Positions 36,231-48,189 of a stretch of DNA of 64,000 nucleotides are shown in pieces. The notes beneath the pieces are model-generated. The model did no database searches and was not told the origin of the DNA. It saw only the letters and a list, made by a program, of their open reading frames with translations. The stretch spans positions 13,524,949-13,588,948 of the forward strand of contig CM017564.1 in assembly GCA_007844125.1 (NCBI GenBank). The letters run 5' to 3'. The position numbers and the translations under genes were made by a program. Numbering within the stretch: the first letter of the stretch is position 1; each line of letters starts with the position of its first letter. This DNA comes from Sinonovacula constricta. Its lineage: Eukaryota > Mollusca > Bivalvia > Cardiida > Solecurtidae.

Positions 36231-36742
36231 TAATAATATATGTAACTGGCCATATCAAAGTCAGTCTAAAGTCGTATTTCAGGTTATCGAGATAATCCGC
36301 TCAGAATGCATGTAGGTGCAAAAAATATCGATTTTTAGATTTTGCTATGTAATTAGATTTTGCTATGTAATTAAGGATGAGACTCTTTACTACGAATTAA
36401 TTGAAAAAATAGTCGAATAAAATAAGTTTTTGACTGTTTATTTTAATTTTGATCGGTACCTATAATCTGTTTACGTTCACGTAATTATCGATATTACGCA
36501 ACGAACAATGGAAAATGAGCCCAATTCATTAGCGCATTTCAAGCAGAAAGAAAGCAACAGAGTGCTTGCATTTGGTATCGTAATAAAGGTTAATATCCGA
36601 GGAATTCAATTATTCTATTTGTAAACATAATCGTCATTTAAGTAGCCACTACAATCTCTTAAAACAAGTGACCAACTCAAAGGAAGTCGCGCACCTGTTG
36701 CTTAATAAGCCTATAGGCCTTTTTGACTGGTCAAACGGACCT

Positions 36743-36830
36743 CACGTGATACTTCCGGTATCCCGTTTAAATTATTTTTTTCACCGATCTTAACTGTTTA
36801 CTGCGTTTTAATCGATATAAAAGTGGATTA
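36743..36830 (+). promoter_or_regulatory. Promoter-like cluster: E-box, ETS site, TATA box
   Basis: CACGTG at 36743-36748, ACTTCCGG (ETS-type) at 36751-36758 and TATAAAAG at 36815-36822 stand in order upstream of an ATG at 36891. Each is short, but their order and spacing fit a TATA promoter. Confidence 0.35.
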
Positions 36831-36890
36831 TCGATCTCTGCTATTACTGGAAAATAAATAATAAACACATTTGATTCATCACCAGAAGAA

Positions 36891-37115
36891 ATGGCTAAAT
36901 GCCTAAAAGAGTCAGTAAATGGGTCAAATCTCGGAGCTATCGGAAGCTGGAATGAATTGATTACAACTTACTTTACAAGTGCAAGTGGTGCGTTTGACTA
37001 AGATAGTGAATGTGACAGTGAAAGCTGTAATGATATGAAAGAAACATTTACATCGCTAACTCTCATGTGCATTTCTATTAAAGTAAATGCTGTGGATTTA
37101 TCTAAAATGGCTTAA
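36891..37115 (+). pseudogene. Unidentified frame with one internal stop, beginning of a lost gene?
   Basis: It begins after AGAAGAAATGG, a good initiation context, with MAKCLKESVNGSNLGAIGSW. After one in-frame TAA near residue 38 it continues DSECDSESCNDMKETFTSLT and runs to about residue 73. The mixed, acidic-serine composition looks coding rather than random. No family is recognised. It lies in DNA that interrupts the C/D similarity (36230-37525), so it may belong to an inserted transposon. Confidence 0.35.
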
Positions 37116-37524
37116 AAACAGTGTCGCCCTCATATAGTTACCGAGACAAAAAGTTAAAGAAATTGACACTTTTATGCTTTTCTATGATCACTGTAGCATT
37201 ATATGGTTGCTTTGTAAATAAATAAGTATGTGCATTAAATAGTGTTGTGTTTTCTCTTTCCAACAGTGTATGACATGATAGTGTAATGTATAAAGAAAAT
37301 ATTGTTTGCTATGACATTTCGTTTTAGGTATGAACCAAAATGTTAAAACGAGTTTGAGTGTCATTTTCTCCACATTTATGTGTAGCTTTAGGCCTTAATC
37401 TGTGCTACCTAAATTTGAATAACTTACCACGAAATTATAGTATCGTTTTAAAGGTCTATTTATGCTCTATAAAATGAATATAAAAACTAAAAATATTAAT
37501 TAGACTTTAGACTGATTTTGATAT

Positions 37525-39300
37525 GGCCAGTCACATATCATCAAACTTATTTTATGAAACATCTTGTTACCTTTATCAAACATATTAAAACTAAGATGAA
37601 ATCACTGCTCTTTAAAAATAAGTATTGCTTTCCTGTTTGTATTTCTATTTTTCTAATGTGTCACATATATCATGTCTCTGTATGCTATTTATTTATAAAT
37701 GATGTAAACCTAAATTATATGTTTAAATGGCTTTCCTTATAATCTTGACAGTGTATGAAAGTAAATAATAACGTGCTCAACAAAGACAATTACAGCAATA
37801 ATAGCGATGGACCAGAAAACATACCCAGATCTCACAGTTTATAGATTATAGTGCAATATGGGTTACCAGCAATAGTCCCAATATGAGTTACAAGTATCAA
37901 GCTATTTCAGTTAATATTAATGGACATAGAAATACGTGCAACGATTATGGTTTAGTAATTAATTCCTCCAAAACACAATCCATAATATTTAGAACCAAGT
38001 CTGCTCAAATTTACGACAGCCGCTGCCCGAACTAAAGGTATGACACATATAAATTAAATACAATGACATTGTTCAATTCCTATATATTATATTCGATAAT
38101 TGTCAAATACGGCTAAAGCATACTACAACTCTAATATGCAGATGTGAACAATACCTTAATGCTGTTAGATCCATCAAAGGTAAAGACAGTGGAAGCAACA
38201 AAAAAGTGCTTAGCCATTCTGTATCAAGCTCTTAGCAAATCAACTATCCAATCCGGCCTAGTCGCTTATGGTTTGGCAGGTAGAACACTTAGACAAGTTT
38301 AATAAAGTATAGAAGAGAGCGATAAGAGTATCTAGATACGCGTGTACAGAAGCTTTTCACGCGGGAATAGGCGAATATTCTGTACATGGCATATAGATGT
38401 ATTTGTATTTTAATACACTGGACCAGATCTAGTAGGTAAGGGAATAACCTAAGAACATATACTGAATTCTTTATGTAAATGGAGCCATTTTAAGAAGCTT
38501 TACACACAAAGGTTCATCTCATTACAAGACCAGATCGATGTAAAAACAGACAATTTAACACCTGGGATCAACCTACTTTACGCAGGGATAGAACGAGTTG
38601 ACTTTCATACAAGCATAACACTAAAATTAAGAACAGACAATACATTAATGATGAAAGCAATGCCTGAAAATCAATAAATCAATAAAAAACGCATGTCAGC
38701 CTATACATTGGCGGCAGTAAAGAAACCCCAAAAAACAATTCTGGTGCAGGTATAGTTATTAATGTAATGATACATCAATACATGTATAAAACTACTCTGC
38801 ATACAAAGCTATTCAGGAATATTGGAAAATGAAGGCACAGATAAACTATCAACGTGCAACAATTTATTGTACCCCAATAAACAATGGACTAAGCCTCAAA
38901 GAGACCTATACTTTCATTAAAGCACAATATCAAAAGAAGGCGGTAAATACAGTTGATGGGTACAAGATAGCGCACAGTTTCCAATGTACAGTTAGGAAAT
39001 TCAATGTTATTTTTTTACTACCAACATATAGCTAAGACAATTTATATACGCGATTAAGATTAGGAGCGATCTACCTGGGTAAAGAAAGCAAACCTCGGAA
39101 CTGTCATCACCGTGACCTAAAAATCCCGTTAATTATGTGATATTTTGGTGTAGGCAGCATACAGTGCAAGTGATAAGTTAAGTAAGAAAACCATTTCATA
39201 ACCCGGTACTCGTTTCCCTAACTTTAATGTATTTTGTTTTCTTCGAAGGATGAAAAAAGCAGATTAAAATTGCGCTATTTAAATGAGTAACAGATATTTA
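37525..39300 (+). mobile_element. Decayed RNase H-bearing LINE (copy in segment C)
   Basis: VSVCYLFINDVNLNYMF (about 37675), SQFIDYSAIW (catalytic FIDD changed to FIDY, about 37835), LVINSSKTQSIIFRTKS, GGSKETPKNNSGAGIVIN (RNase H start, about 38710) and IFWCRQHTV-like pieces near 39140 follow in the same order as in the copy at 1109-3110. It lacks the SINE. Left-flank DNA (37525-37645) and right-flank DNA (from 39570) are adjacent in segment D, so D preserves the site before this LINE arrived. Confidence 0.85.
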
Positions 39301-39419
39301 CTACATCACATGCATTTAAACTTGTATACTAAATTACACAAAATAAATTACACAAATTGAATTCCCAACTCAAACTTAATTGCTATCATCTGTTTTCCAT
39401 ACTTTTCACTTTAAACTCT

Positions 39420-39560
39420 CCAGTTGTTTTCTCTTTTGCCAACTGACATTTCCATGTAGGTAACTGTTGGGTTTGCTCAATTTGTTTTATGACTTATAAC
39501 TTTGTAACGTGCATTATCAAATGTTGCTATATATTATAATGCTTTAGGGACTTTGTGATA
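39420..39560 (-). repeat. Diverged repeat family R1 fragment
   Basis: GTAACTGTTGGGTTTGCTC and TTGCTATATATTATAATGC match the family on the minus strand with many changes. The equivalent in segment A is at 3225-3310. Confidence 0.6.
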
Positions 39561-39569
39561 TTTCCTTAT

Positions 39570-40625
39570 TTTAACTTTGCACGAGTGCGGCTTAAACATT
39601 TTTTTTACCGCGCGACCTCATTTCCATGCGTCCTTTGATCATTAAATATGGTCAACCTCAGTGAACGAAAAGAACAGCGGTTCTGTAACAGTTGATCTGT
39701 TCATGCTTTGTTAAATTACTAGTACAAGAAAAATGTTGATGCAAGACATCAAAGGTGCCGTAAATAATATATAGAAATACGCATATAAGGTATATTAACA
39801 TTAAGCACCACTTCATTTGCAGTATATCAAAAAGCTTACGTTGTAAATTGAGTAAATGTGTAAGTGTAAATGAAACTGTTTAACTCCTATAGCAACACAA
39901 CAACATCAACATCTGTGAACACCTGCTCAACAAATGCCGCGCGGAGTTTCCAAACAAATAATCGTGGCACGACTTTGAAATGGTACAAAGTCAACACCAT
40001 CCGCCTTAGCGCGGGGAATTTTTACAACACGCACGAGACACACTGAGTTTAAATGACCTATTTATTACTTCGCAATACGTCTGCAAAAGGAAACGTCTTT
40101 AATAAAAAAGTAAAGCTATGAAGTTGAAATCTAAATAAACCTTGAATGTCTATCGAAATGATCGAGCAAATGTGTTCGATAATTAGTGCAGTCTGTCCAA
40201 ATTTATACCAAACATACCACTAATTGTTGTAACATGCACAAAGCTGCTATTGCACGATTCACCCCCAAAAGCTTATAGTGGGATGTAAGAGAATACACTT
40301 TTATACGAAGGAATGCTTCACCATGGATACTGCACTGAAGCGATTGTGCACGAATTAGTGCAGTCCTGAAATTTGGGATTACGAATTTGACAATAGATAT
40401 GTTTAAGTTTTAGTTCTTCAGAACACACGACCCAATCAAGACACTACAACGTTTATATTGCCGACACATCTTTTATGTCTTATGAATTACCAGATGAAGT
40501 TATTAAGCATAATACGTTCACGACATCAAATTATTAGATCGTTTACGTTACCGATGTGAAATTATTATGTCTTCACTATATACGCATATGACGGACATGA
40601 AGATTTTTTCTTAAATCTCTCACTG

Positions 40626-40665
<40 letters not shown>

Positions 40666-41295
40666 CCCTCTCTCTATGCATATATATACATATACTCGAT
40701 ATAATAGTATACACCATTAGTATATTATACACAACATGCATTAAATCATCACGTGATTATATACTATTTCGTAGAAAGTACTGATATGGTGGTAGAACGA
40801 TGCACAAAAATGGAAAAATTATGCTGAGGAATTAAAAATTGACATAAAAAAGTTTAACTATTAATTGATCAGACTTAATAATGATAAAGATATTTGATAT
40901 GTATAAGGTGCACGACCTAATTATTTTAATGTAGGCTATTTTAATCGCTTTATTCTTTTAATACGGACTTGTAAATGGGATTACATCAAACTGTCTTCAG
41001 TAATTACAAACCTTTCCTTGTCTTAGCCTTCATGTCGGTAATTATCAAGCACAAGATCTTAAAATGTTCTTAACTCGCAAGAAACAATACGGAATGAATA
41101 GATATACGGATAACAAGTGAAGTATGCTCTATGTTCTAATCTATCCGACACAGAAAAGTTTAACATTCCAATATACCTTTAACGTAAATTAATTTATACA
41201 GATATACTTCATCAATTGCTAGTGTAAAACTGTTCTCAGTTTCTCTTATTTTTTATATGTTTTCCCAATATACACCATAACAACATCTTCAACTA
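39570..41295. repeat. Segment C core, counterpart of segment A
   Basis: It is collinear with A 3310-3420 and 4860-7040. It lacks A 3420-4860 and minisatellite block 2. The CT tract is at 40616-40675 and a short run of the 30-bp unit at 40455-40600. Confidence 0.82.
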
Positions 41296-44200
41296 CAGAT
41301 GACGTAATGTAACACGCCGTAATTTTTATAGACCGGAAAACACCGAAAACGTTACGTGTGCAATTAAGAATGAGTTGTTTCAAGACGTGGACCACATATT
41401 TTTAATTAGGTATTCACCAACCATTCCTACGCCTATATCATGGCTTGCATTCATGTCACTATTTTCATTCCAACATAAATAAGCTTTTTTTCGTTATATT
41501 AAAACGTGTTTTAAGCTTAAGGTTGCATGTTAAAGTGCTATACAGAATTGTAGACATGCATAGGGATATATTGTAAAGTTAAATATATGAATGATCTAGA
41601 TTAAAATAGTTTATAGATATAATGCTTAACAAGATGTGCACCCATTGTATGCCGAAATATGTTTCAATTTTAATACATTTACTTCAAGTTCATCCGTCAT
41701 ACATCCACCAATATTGTCTGCCTAAGTCGAATTTTGATGATGTTATAAACACGTACTTCATACATGAATGTGTGTCTGATGGCAAATAAGTTTATTAAAA
41801 AAGGCGCATTATGTTATATCATTGCTTTCTTACATGTTCTGATTAATAAATATCACTTGAAAACCGTCCCTAAAGCATACAAAAATAACTAAATATTGTT
41901 TTTGTTTTGTACGAGCACAATACATTACTAAAATCAGTGTCATAGTATTAAGCTGGTTTAAGCCAATAGTTATTTTGAAAGCGTATTTGCATGTAATGGA
42001 ATGATGCATCTTGATATTAGTGAGGCTGAAACATTAACATTAATTAATTCATTAAGTGGCGTACGATAAAAAAGGTTATAATACAAAGGAACACAGCATA
42101 TATTCGTTTAATTAATTTACAAGAAAAATGCGAAAAACACGATACAATTCTAATATATATGTCCTCATCGCTTGCATATTGTTTTTAAATTTACTTTCGT
42201 TAAACGATTGTGGATTTTAGTAAAAGAATAACTATTTTGACGAATATAATATAAAACTAGATGGCGTCAGAGTGTCTGGTCCTTTCAGATATTAATCCAG
42301 GAATGTTCTGCAATAACAGGTTGATAAATAAGAATATATGACAAAGTCCTATGAGTATTGCAACATATACCAAACTCCGAAAAGGCACAGAACAAAGGTA
42401 TTTCACATGCAAGCCAAGCGAAAAGTAAGAATATTTTGTGATGAGTCATTTAAGGAAAAGAGCAAACCCGACAGTTACCGCCTTTGAACGGTCAGTCGGA
42501 TATATGGACCAAATAGGGTGCTTAAACCGGTTTTACAGAGCTCTAGCCTCGCACTTCCTGACGAGTTTCTCAAATGCAAGCAACAAAAAGAAAAACGATC
42601 TAATGGTATTTGAAAACAAAAATGTCCATGCGCTGATACTTTGTATACGTTATGACGAAAGTAGTGACGTCATCGAAAAATAAGTCCACATAGTGTTCAG
42701 AAAAGGAATATGGTATTATTTCGATTTGAAAAACAACACGAAAATGGTTGACCACAATTAAAATTAACTTTCTGAATGAAGAACAAACATGACCAGAGAC
42801 GAATAAACGGTTGTAGCATCCTGTTCATGTGAAGATGGAATTGAAGAACCAAAGTTCAATGTCCATCAAAGGAAATACACGTAACAATCCTTATAGAATG
42901 AATTAAATGACAACATAGATTACATGCACGGGAGATTTTTTAAAGACATGGGTACGCAGCAATACGAGTTACATAAAACTATAATGTGAATCTGATCCCA
43001 TTGTCATGCTACTTGCGTGTGCGTTTAAGTCATGTATTATGATCATGTTTTCCTAGTGAACCAAGTATCTGTTTCAATTAAGTCTATCTTCGTTTCTAAA
43101 GCTTTTCGTCTTTAGGATAAGCTAAAAGACCATACTCTTCTGTCCGTCCCTCTGAATGTTATCGTTTTCCGAGTCATCTTTAGAACTCACTGCATGTTGG
43201 TTGTACGTTTTCTGTTTTGTGCATCTTTGTCTATATGTTAGTCGGCTTTACACTAAAACAAAGGTACTTACTGGACGATACTAAGAGGAATAATAAATAT
43301 ATTTTAAAACATGATGTTAAAACAGACACAAGGTCATGGTAGCGGTTGAAGCATACCTTATTTAACGCATAAACTATGACTTTTTTCTGAGATCTTCAAT
43401 CTAGCTTCAGAACACGTGTTTTCAAAGGGAAAAGGTGGCCGCGCACGTGTCTGGTATGGAGGAATTTATCATTAATAAAAATCAAGTGATATGTATCAAA
43501 TCGTTGAGAGATAGAACAAATATTACTTGACGAAAGTAGGTCGATTAGATCGATTATTGTTTTATATGTTTATAATCCTAAAATGGTAATAGATAAATAT
43601 GTTTTGTTTCATTTCGTCGTAAAAGTAAATAACTTTCGGATATTTCATAGGAAGTTTAACATACAAAACCCGACGATAGTCCATTGTACAATACAGGTGT
43701 AAAAATACGAGGACAATGCTATGATATTGCCGGATATCATAGACTATATCTGGAATGTATTACCAAACTCTATTCTTATTGCATCGTTAAATATGACTTT
43801 AACTTATTACCTTAGCTAAAAGAAGTCATTGGTGACAAAGCATGTGTTGTACTTGAATTACATGTGGCTAATAGATTGTAAAGAGTTATTGCTTGTTACT
43901 AAACGGATGCATGCTATGGGCAAGGAATTACCAGCAAAAGTGACAACATGAATGTTATTGTTACAATCTATTGGCTGTTTAATGTAAATAGTTGTTTCCC
44001 TTTGTTTGTTATTCTTTAGCTCCTGATATCTATCTATATATCTATCAATCTCATTGCCTGTATTTATTTTTTTAAATCTCTATGTATGTCTCTAAGCCTG
44101 TAAGTGTGTTCATTTCTATGTATCTCGCTACATCTCTGTGTCTTTTCAGTTAAGATTTTAAGTAGCACAATTTTGCTAACATGCTTGCAGTTGGAAGCAA

Positions 44201-44565
44201 CCTTGGTACTCTGCTAAAACAATTATCAATATGTGTTCTTAAAAAAACATAAAGATTTATGCGATCGGATCTTCGGAACTTGATCAAATGTGGCCTTAAA
44301 CGGGGGTTTATCATAAAAACTGAAAATATTAGAAATTGCCGCATGATTGCAATGTCATGCTTGAGTACAGCCACAGAATCTCTGAAAAAGGCAGCAATGC
44401 CATTTTTGCTGCACGTCTTATGTTCAGCGAAATTCGTTTCGCAAAATCTACCTACTTAGAAATAAGTTAAACATTTTCCTAAGCTGTCTTTGGTCTACGA
44501 TTGCATGTGCATGTATCATCTTATCTAGTTTCCATTTCACACTGCTTTCTGTTAACTAAATATCG
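41296..44565. other. 3.3 kb block inserted in segment C relative to A
   Basis: Similarity to A stops after ACATCTTCAACTA (A 7040) and resumes at CTTATTCGTCATGACTAAAG (A about 7090, C about 44600). The block holds an R1 repeat copy at 42325-42680 and TCTATGTCTCT-like repeats near 44030-44140. Otherwise it has no open frame with a recognisable motif. Clear terminal repeats were not found at its edges. Confidence 0.55.
42325..42735 (+). repeat. Repeat family R1, best full-length copy
   Basis: It runs from AATAAGAATATATGACAAAG to TATTATTTCGATTTGAA. The core is GACAGTTACCGCCTTTGAAC, GGTCAGTCGG and GCACTTCCTGACGAGTTTCT. TGACGTCA lies at 42665-42672. Its 81-codon frame (42438-42683) aligns in the same phase with those at 18.2 and 50.8 kb. 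At least three copies share both outer ends. Confidence 0.88.
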
Positions 44566-45560
44566 TGTCGCAGAGACCGCTGCGTCTGTGCTGGCTTCTT
44601 ATTCGTCATGACTAAAGGCAAACTTTCTGCATTAGAAAACGTTAGCTTTTTAGTCTTTCTCTATTTTAATGTTACTAATTAATATTTATTCCGACTAGTT
44701 CTTCTCTGTTTTTGTCATATGCTGAGTCAAAGAAATCGCAGCTCCATGAAATTCAATTTTTATTTCTTGGATTGTGGTAAAAGTTGTGCAGGTATCTATT
44801 GGTAGATACATTATTAACTAGTGCTATGGGACACACAGCTTCAACATGCTCGTAATGCCCAGTGACAAGGTTAGCTATATCGCCTTTTTTGTCATATATC
44901 AAGTATAGATTAACCACATTTTGACTTTCAGTAGGGTTTTATTGTTTGTTTTTAACATTTTATCTGGTGTTCTGTTTGTGTATTGAACATAATCCACTGA
45001 TACGGAGCATCTGAAATTAGGCCTTACTTTCACCTTCTTTTGACATCTTCTTTTCTCTAACAATCATATTTAACAATGTATTCAGTGATTCAGTGTCATT
45101 GTTATACGAAGGGCCTTTAAGTGACCCTTGGAATTTACATTTCGTCCTGAATCAATAAACATCTGTTTGAATTAATCCAAACATGTTGTAATCGATTCGG
45201 CAAGATTGAATACATGCTTATCACCACCGTCCTGGTCTTTAAAGCTTTCAATGTATGTCACGAGCTCTGCAAATGTGCTTGCATAATATAAGTAGTAGTC
45301 AATGTCTCTATGAATAATGGTGAACATGTATTTCCTATTCTAAGTAAATTACGATGCCTTTTGTGGAATGGAGTTATTTTTATGATTTAGGACATCTAGT
45401 GCTGTAAATTCACCCGGGGAGTGTTTGCAAGAATTCCAATTGTCACGAATGTATGTTGTTATCTTCAATTGTTTTCTATATTTAGTGTGAGTCTATACAC
45501 AGTAATTTTGACCATCTTTCTGTCGCCATTACATGAATTGCAAAAGAAACAACAGATATG
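44565..45560 (-). pseudogene. Frameshifted relic of an unidentified protein-coding gene
   Basis: The minus strand carries consecutive protein-like pieces over about 900 bases, broken by stops and frameshifts. In order they are YRKQLKITTYIRDNWNSC, GEFTALDVLNHKNNSIPQ, MFTIIHRDIDYYLYYASTFA, ELVTYIESFKDQDGGDKHVF, FKQMFIDSGRNVNSKG, SLNTLLNMIVREKKMSKEG, VVNLYLIYDKKGDIANLVTG and HYEHVEAVCPIALVNN. The composition is clearly coding, unlike the surroundings. No family is recognised with confidence; a transposon or captured host gene are both possible. Part of its 3' end reaches into DNA shared with segment A (7090-7260). It escapes ORF calling because no single frame is long. Confidence 0.6.
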
Positions 45561-45814
45561 CATAAGGTTTTTAATTTTTTGAATGTATGAAGCATTTATT
45601 ATACCAACGTTGATATCTTCATGAACAATATCTCGACTTTTCATTTACCCTATTTGTCTTAGTCTAGGTATATTAAAATATTTAGTACGCAGAACGTTTC
45701 ATAGTTAAACCATGATATGGTTATTTTTGCTGTATTTTTTTTTTTGTAAAATGGGTACAACTGGAGCATATGTTCGTAAAGAATTTGGAGAATTGGACAA
45801 GTACATAGCTAAAC

Positions 45815-45905
45815 AAAGTTTAAATTAAAATCTACACATGGTTCTTTCTTAATCTGGTAGAGTGATGTAGAAGTAAATGTAAAATGATGTCACACGTAAT
45901 AAGTC
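45815..45905 (-). mobile_element. SINE family 2 body fragment
   Basis: CTTTCTTAATCTGGTAGAGT followed by GATGTAGAAGTAAATGT matches the body of the copies at 35215 and 47186; the tRNA head is absent. Confidence 0.65.
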
Positions 45906-45949
45906 TAATAATTAAAGACCATGAAGTTGTGTTGTTTTTTTTTTGTCGT

Positions 45950-46220
45950 AGGAATAACCGGTATAAAATGATTATGCTGTACGAATTACCGGTATCAAAT
46001 AATTTCGCTTTATGAATTACCGGTATCAAGTTAGTTCGACGTGTGAATTATCTATATACTGATATTTAGCGATACGCATTAGTGATATGAAGTTATTTAT
46101 CTGTATGAATTTCCAGCAGGAAGTTATTTCGCCGTATGCATTATGCATATAAAGTTATTTAGCCACACACATTTCCGGTATAAAGTCATTACTCCGCATG
46201 CCACAGCCGGACATTACCGA
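45950..46220. repeat. Diverged minisatellite, about 30 bp unit, in segment C
   Basis: Units such as GAATTACCGGTATCAAG, TTATTTCGCCGTATGCATT and TTTCCGGTATAAAGTCATT recur at about 30-31 bases. They are related to the array at 7250-8060; the CGGTATCAAG variant is locally homogenised. Confidence 0.75.
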
Positions 46221-46342
46221 CCCCTACAATGTTTAGTATGCCTGCCTGATCCAGAAAAAGTAATAAATCAAAAAAACGATCACCTTTACCTTCACCTTAA
46301 TTAAAATATCATATGTCTACCTCAACTTTTAAAAAAGTGTGA

Positions 46343-46344
<2 letters not shown>

Positions 46345-46378
<34 letters not shown>

Positions 46379-46584
46379 GAGGAGGAGGAGGAGGAGGAGT
46401 AGAAACAGTCATAGCAGACGCAGTCGTAGTAGTAATAGAGCTTATATTAATATAAGTAGTTGTAGTAGTAGAAGTGGTATGAGAACAAGCAGCAGCAGCA
46501 GAAGTACATGTAGTTGTTGTTGCAGCAGCAGCAGCAGCATCAGCAGCAGCAGTAGTAGTAGTAAAAGTAATAGCTGAAGTAGTA

Positions 46585-46659
<75 letters not shown>

Positions 46660-46815
46660 ATATAAGTAGTAGTAGTAATAGTAATAAAAGTAGCAGTAGT
46701 AGTAGTGGTTGTAGTAGTAGAAGTAACAGTGAATGTGGTATTATTAGTGGTGTTGGTAGTATAAGCGATAGTTATAGTAGTAGTAATTGTAATAGTTGTT
46801 GTAGCTATAGTTGTT
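46345..46815. repeat. (TAG)n / (GGA)n / (AGC)n microsatellite field in segment C
   Basis: A short TAG run, a GGA run at about 46379-46400, AGC runs and a long pure TAG run at about 46590-46660. It corresponds to the fields at 9533-9895 and 14527-14752. Confidence 0.95.
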
Positions 46816-46829
46816 AAGCGCTGTGGGTA

Positions 46830-47110
46830 CGTTTCGACACATTAGTTACATGAAATGTCGAGTTGAATGTTTTGCCAAATATTTCTTTGCCAGCATGACA
46901 TTCACTTTAACAACTATGAATGTTAGCCTTCATCTTGTGCCAGCAGTATTTTAAATCCTATTAAAACAGGCACATCGTGTTTTTTCTATGTTGATTTCAC
47001 TATAACTTATTCTGCAAACATCTGCCTCACACACACCCTTTCACTTTTCATAGGTTTTATTGAAATCACATTTGAGAAAAAATATGTGTCTGTATGATTT
47101 TTTACATTCG
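46830..47110. repeat. Right flank of the TAG field, shared with 14770-15160
   Basis: TTTGCCAGCATGACATTCAC, CAGCAGTATTTTAAATCCT and GTTTTTTCTATGTTGATTTC align in order with the region after the 14.5 kb array. Confidence 0.7.
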
Positions 47111-47185
47111 ATTTGATTTGATTTTCTTTTTTTGAGGGGTGGGTGGAAGGGTTAAAATGGGTTTACATGAAGCAAATTTAACCTA

Positions 47186-47468
47186 CAAGTAGCTGTACAA
47201 AATGAAAATGAAAACGTACACATGTTTCCTTCTTAATCCGGTAGAGAGATGCAGAAGTAATTTTCCGAGAGAAAAAACTTGGCAGAAAATACTGACCAGG
47301 CGTGGCCACACGTAGATGCGAATGCTAAACCCACAAATCCACCAGTTTTAAAGCACGTTCGCCATAATATAACTTTTTTCCTATGCCAATTCTTAATGCA
47401 TAGCGCCAACTACCGCGATTGTATTTAAGAAAAATGTATAAGAAGGATGAGAGTATTTTATCGCTAAG
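47186..47468 (-). mobile_element. SINE family 2, second copy, degraded B box
   Basis: It aligns with 35215-35512 from AGCTGTACAAAAT through TTCCTTCTTAATC to TATTTTATCGCTAAGA. The B box region on the minus strand reads GCATTCGCATCTACG, so this copy has probably lost its promoter. Confidence 0.75.
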
Positions 47469-48189
47469 ATTTAATGGTGTCATATTCGAAGTACGTATAG
47501 GGTAATTCCTAAGCCATGAAGACACCGGAGGAGGAAAAAGCCGAGCGTAGACATGATTTGCAATCATTATTATTAATGTATTATTCATAGCAGTTTGATG
47601 TCTTAGGACCTTTAATTCCGACATTCGTAAACGGTATCTTACAGAGTTTATACAAGTGATATGCCATATGTTCAACAACTCATGGGACAAAAGTATAATA
47701 TCCGACTATTATGTTGAAGCAGTCGTCATCCTGCTCTCCAAGCCACATCAACTGGCAAATGACCCTGGTTCTTGCCGACCTATTTCATAGTGCCACATTA
47801 ACTAAACTAATGCAAAACATTATAATAAAAAGAAGATTATGTGCTCTGCTAAAGTAAAAAAACACATACTCAGAAAACCAAGTGGGTTGTAGTTGTAATC
47901 ACTCTTGTGATAGTAACTGAGCAAAGTTTTAATCAGATATTTGGATAGTTTACCTGTGATTTCGTGAATACATGGACGTGGTAAGTATCCGTGTCTTACA
48001 AAAATATGTTTTCAAAATTGTTGTTTTTCTTTTGTTTCTTGTTGTGTTCTTTTGCAAAGAAACTGTTCTATAAATGGCTTTAAAACGGACATGTGCATAA
48101 CGAAAGCATTTCCTTAATGCCAGTAAAATCGTATACAGTAAACACAGGCGATAAAACAAGGTTAACGCAAAGTGAAATATTATATCGCC

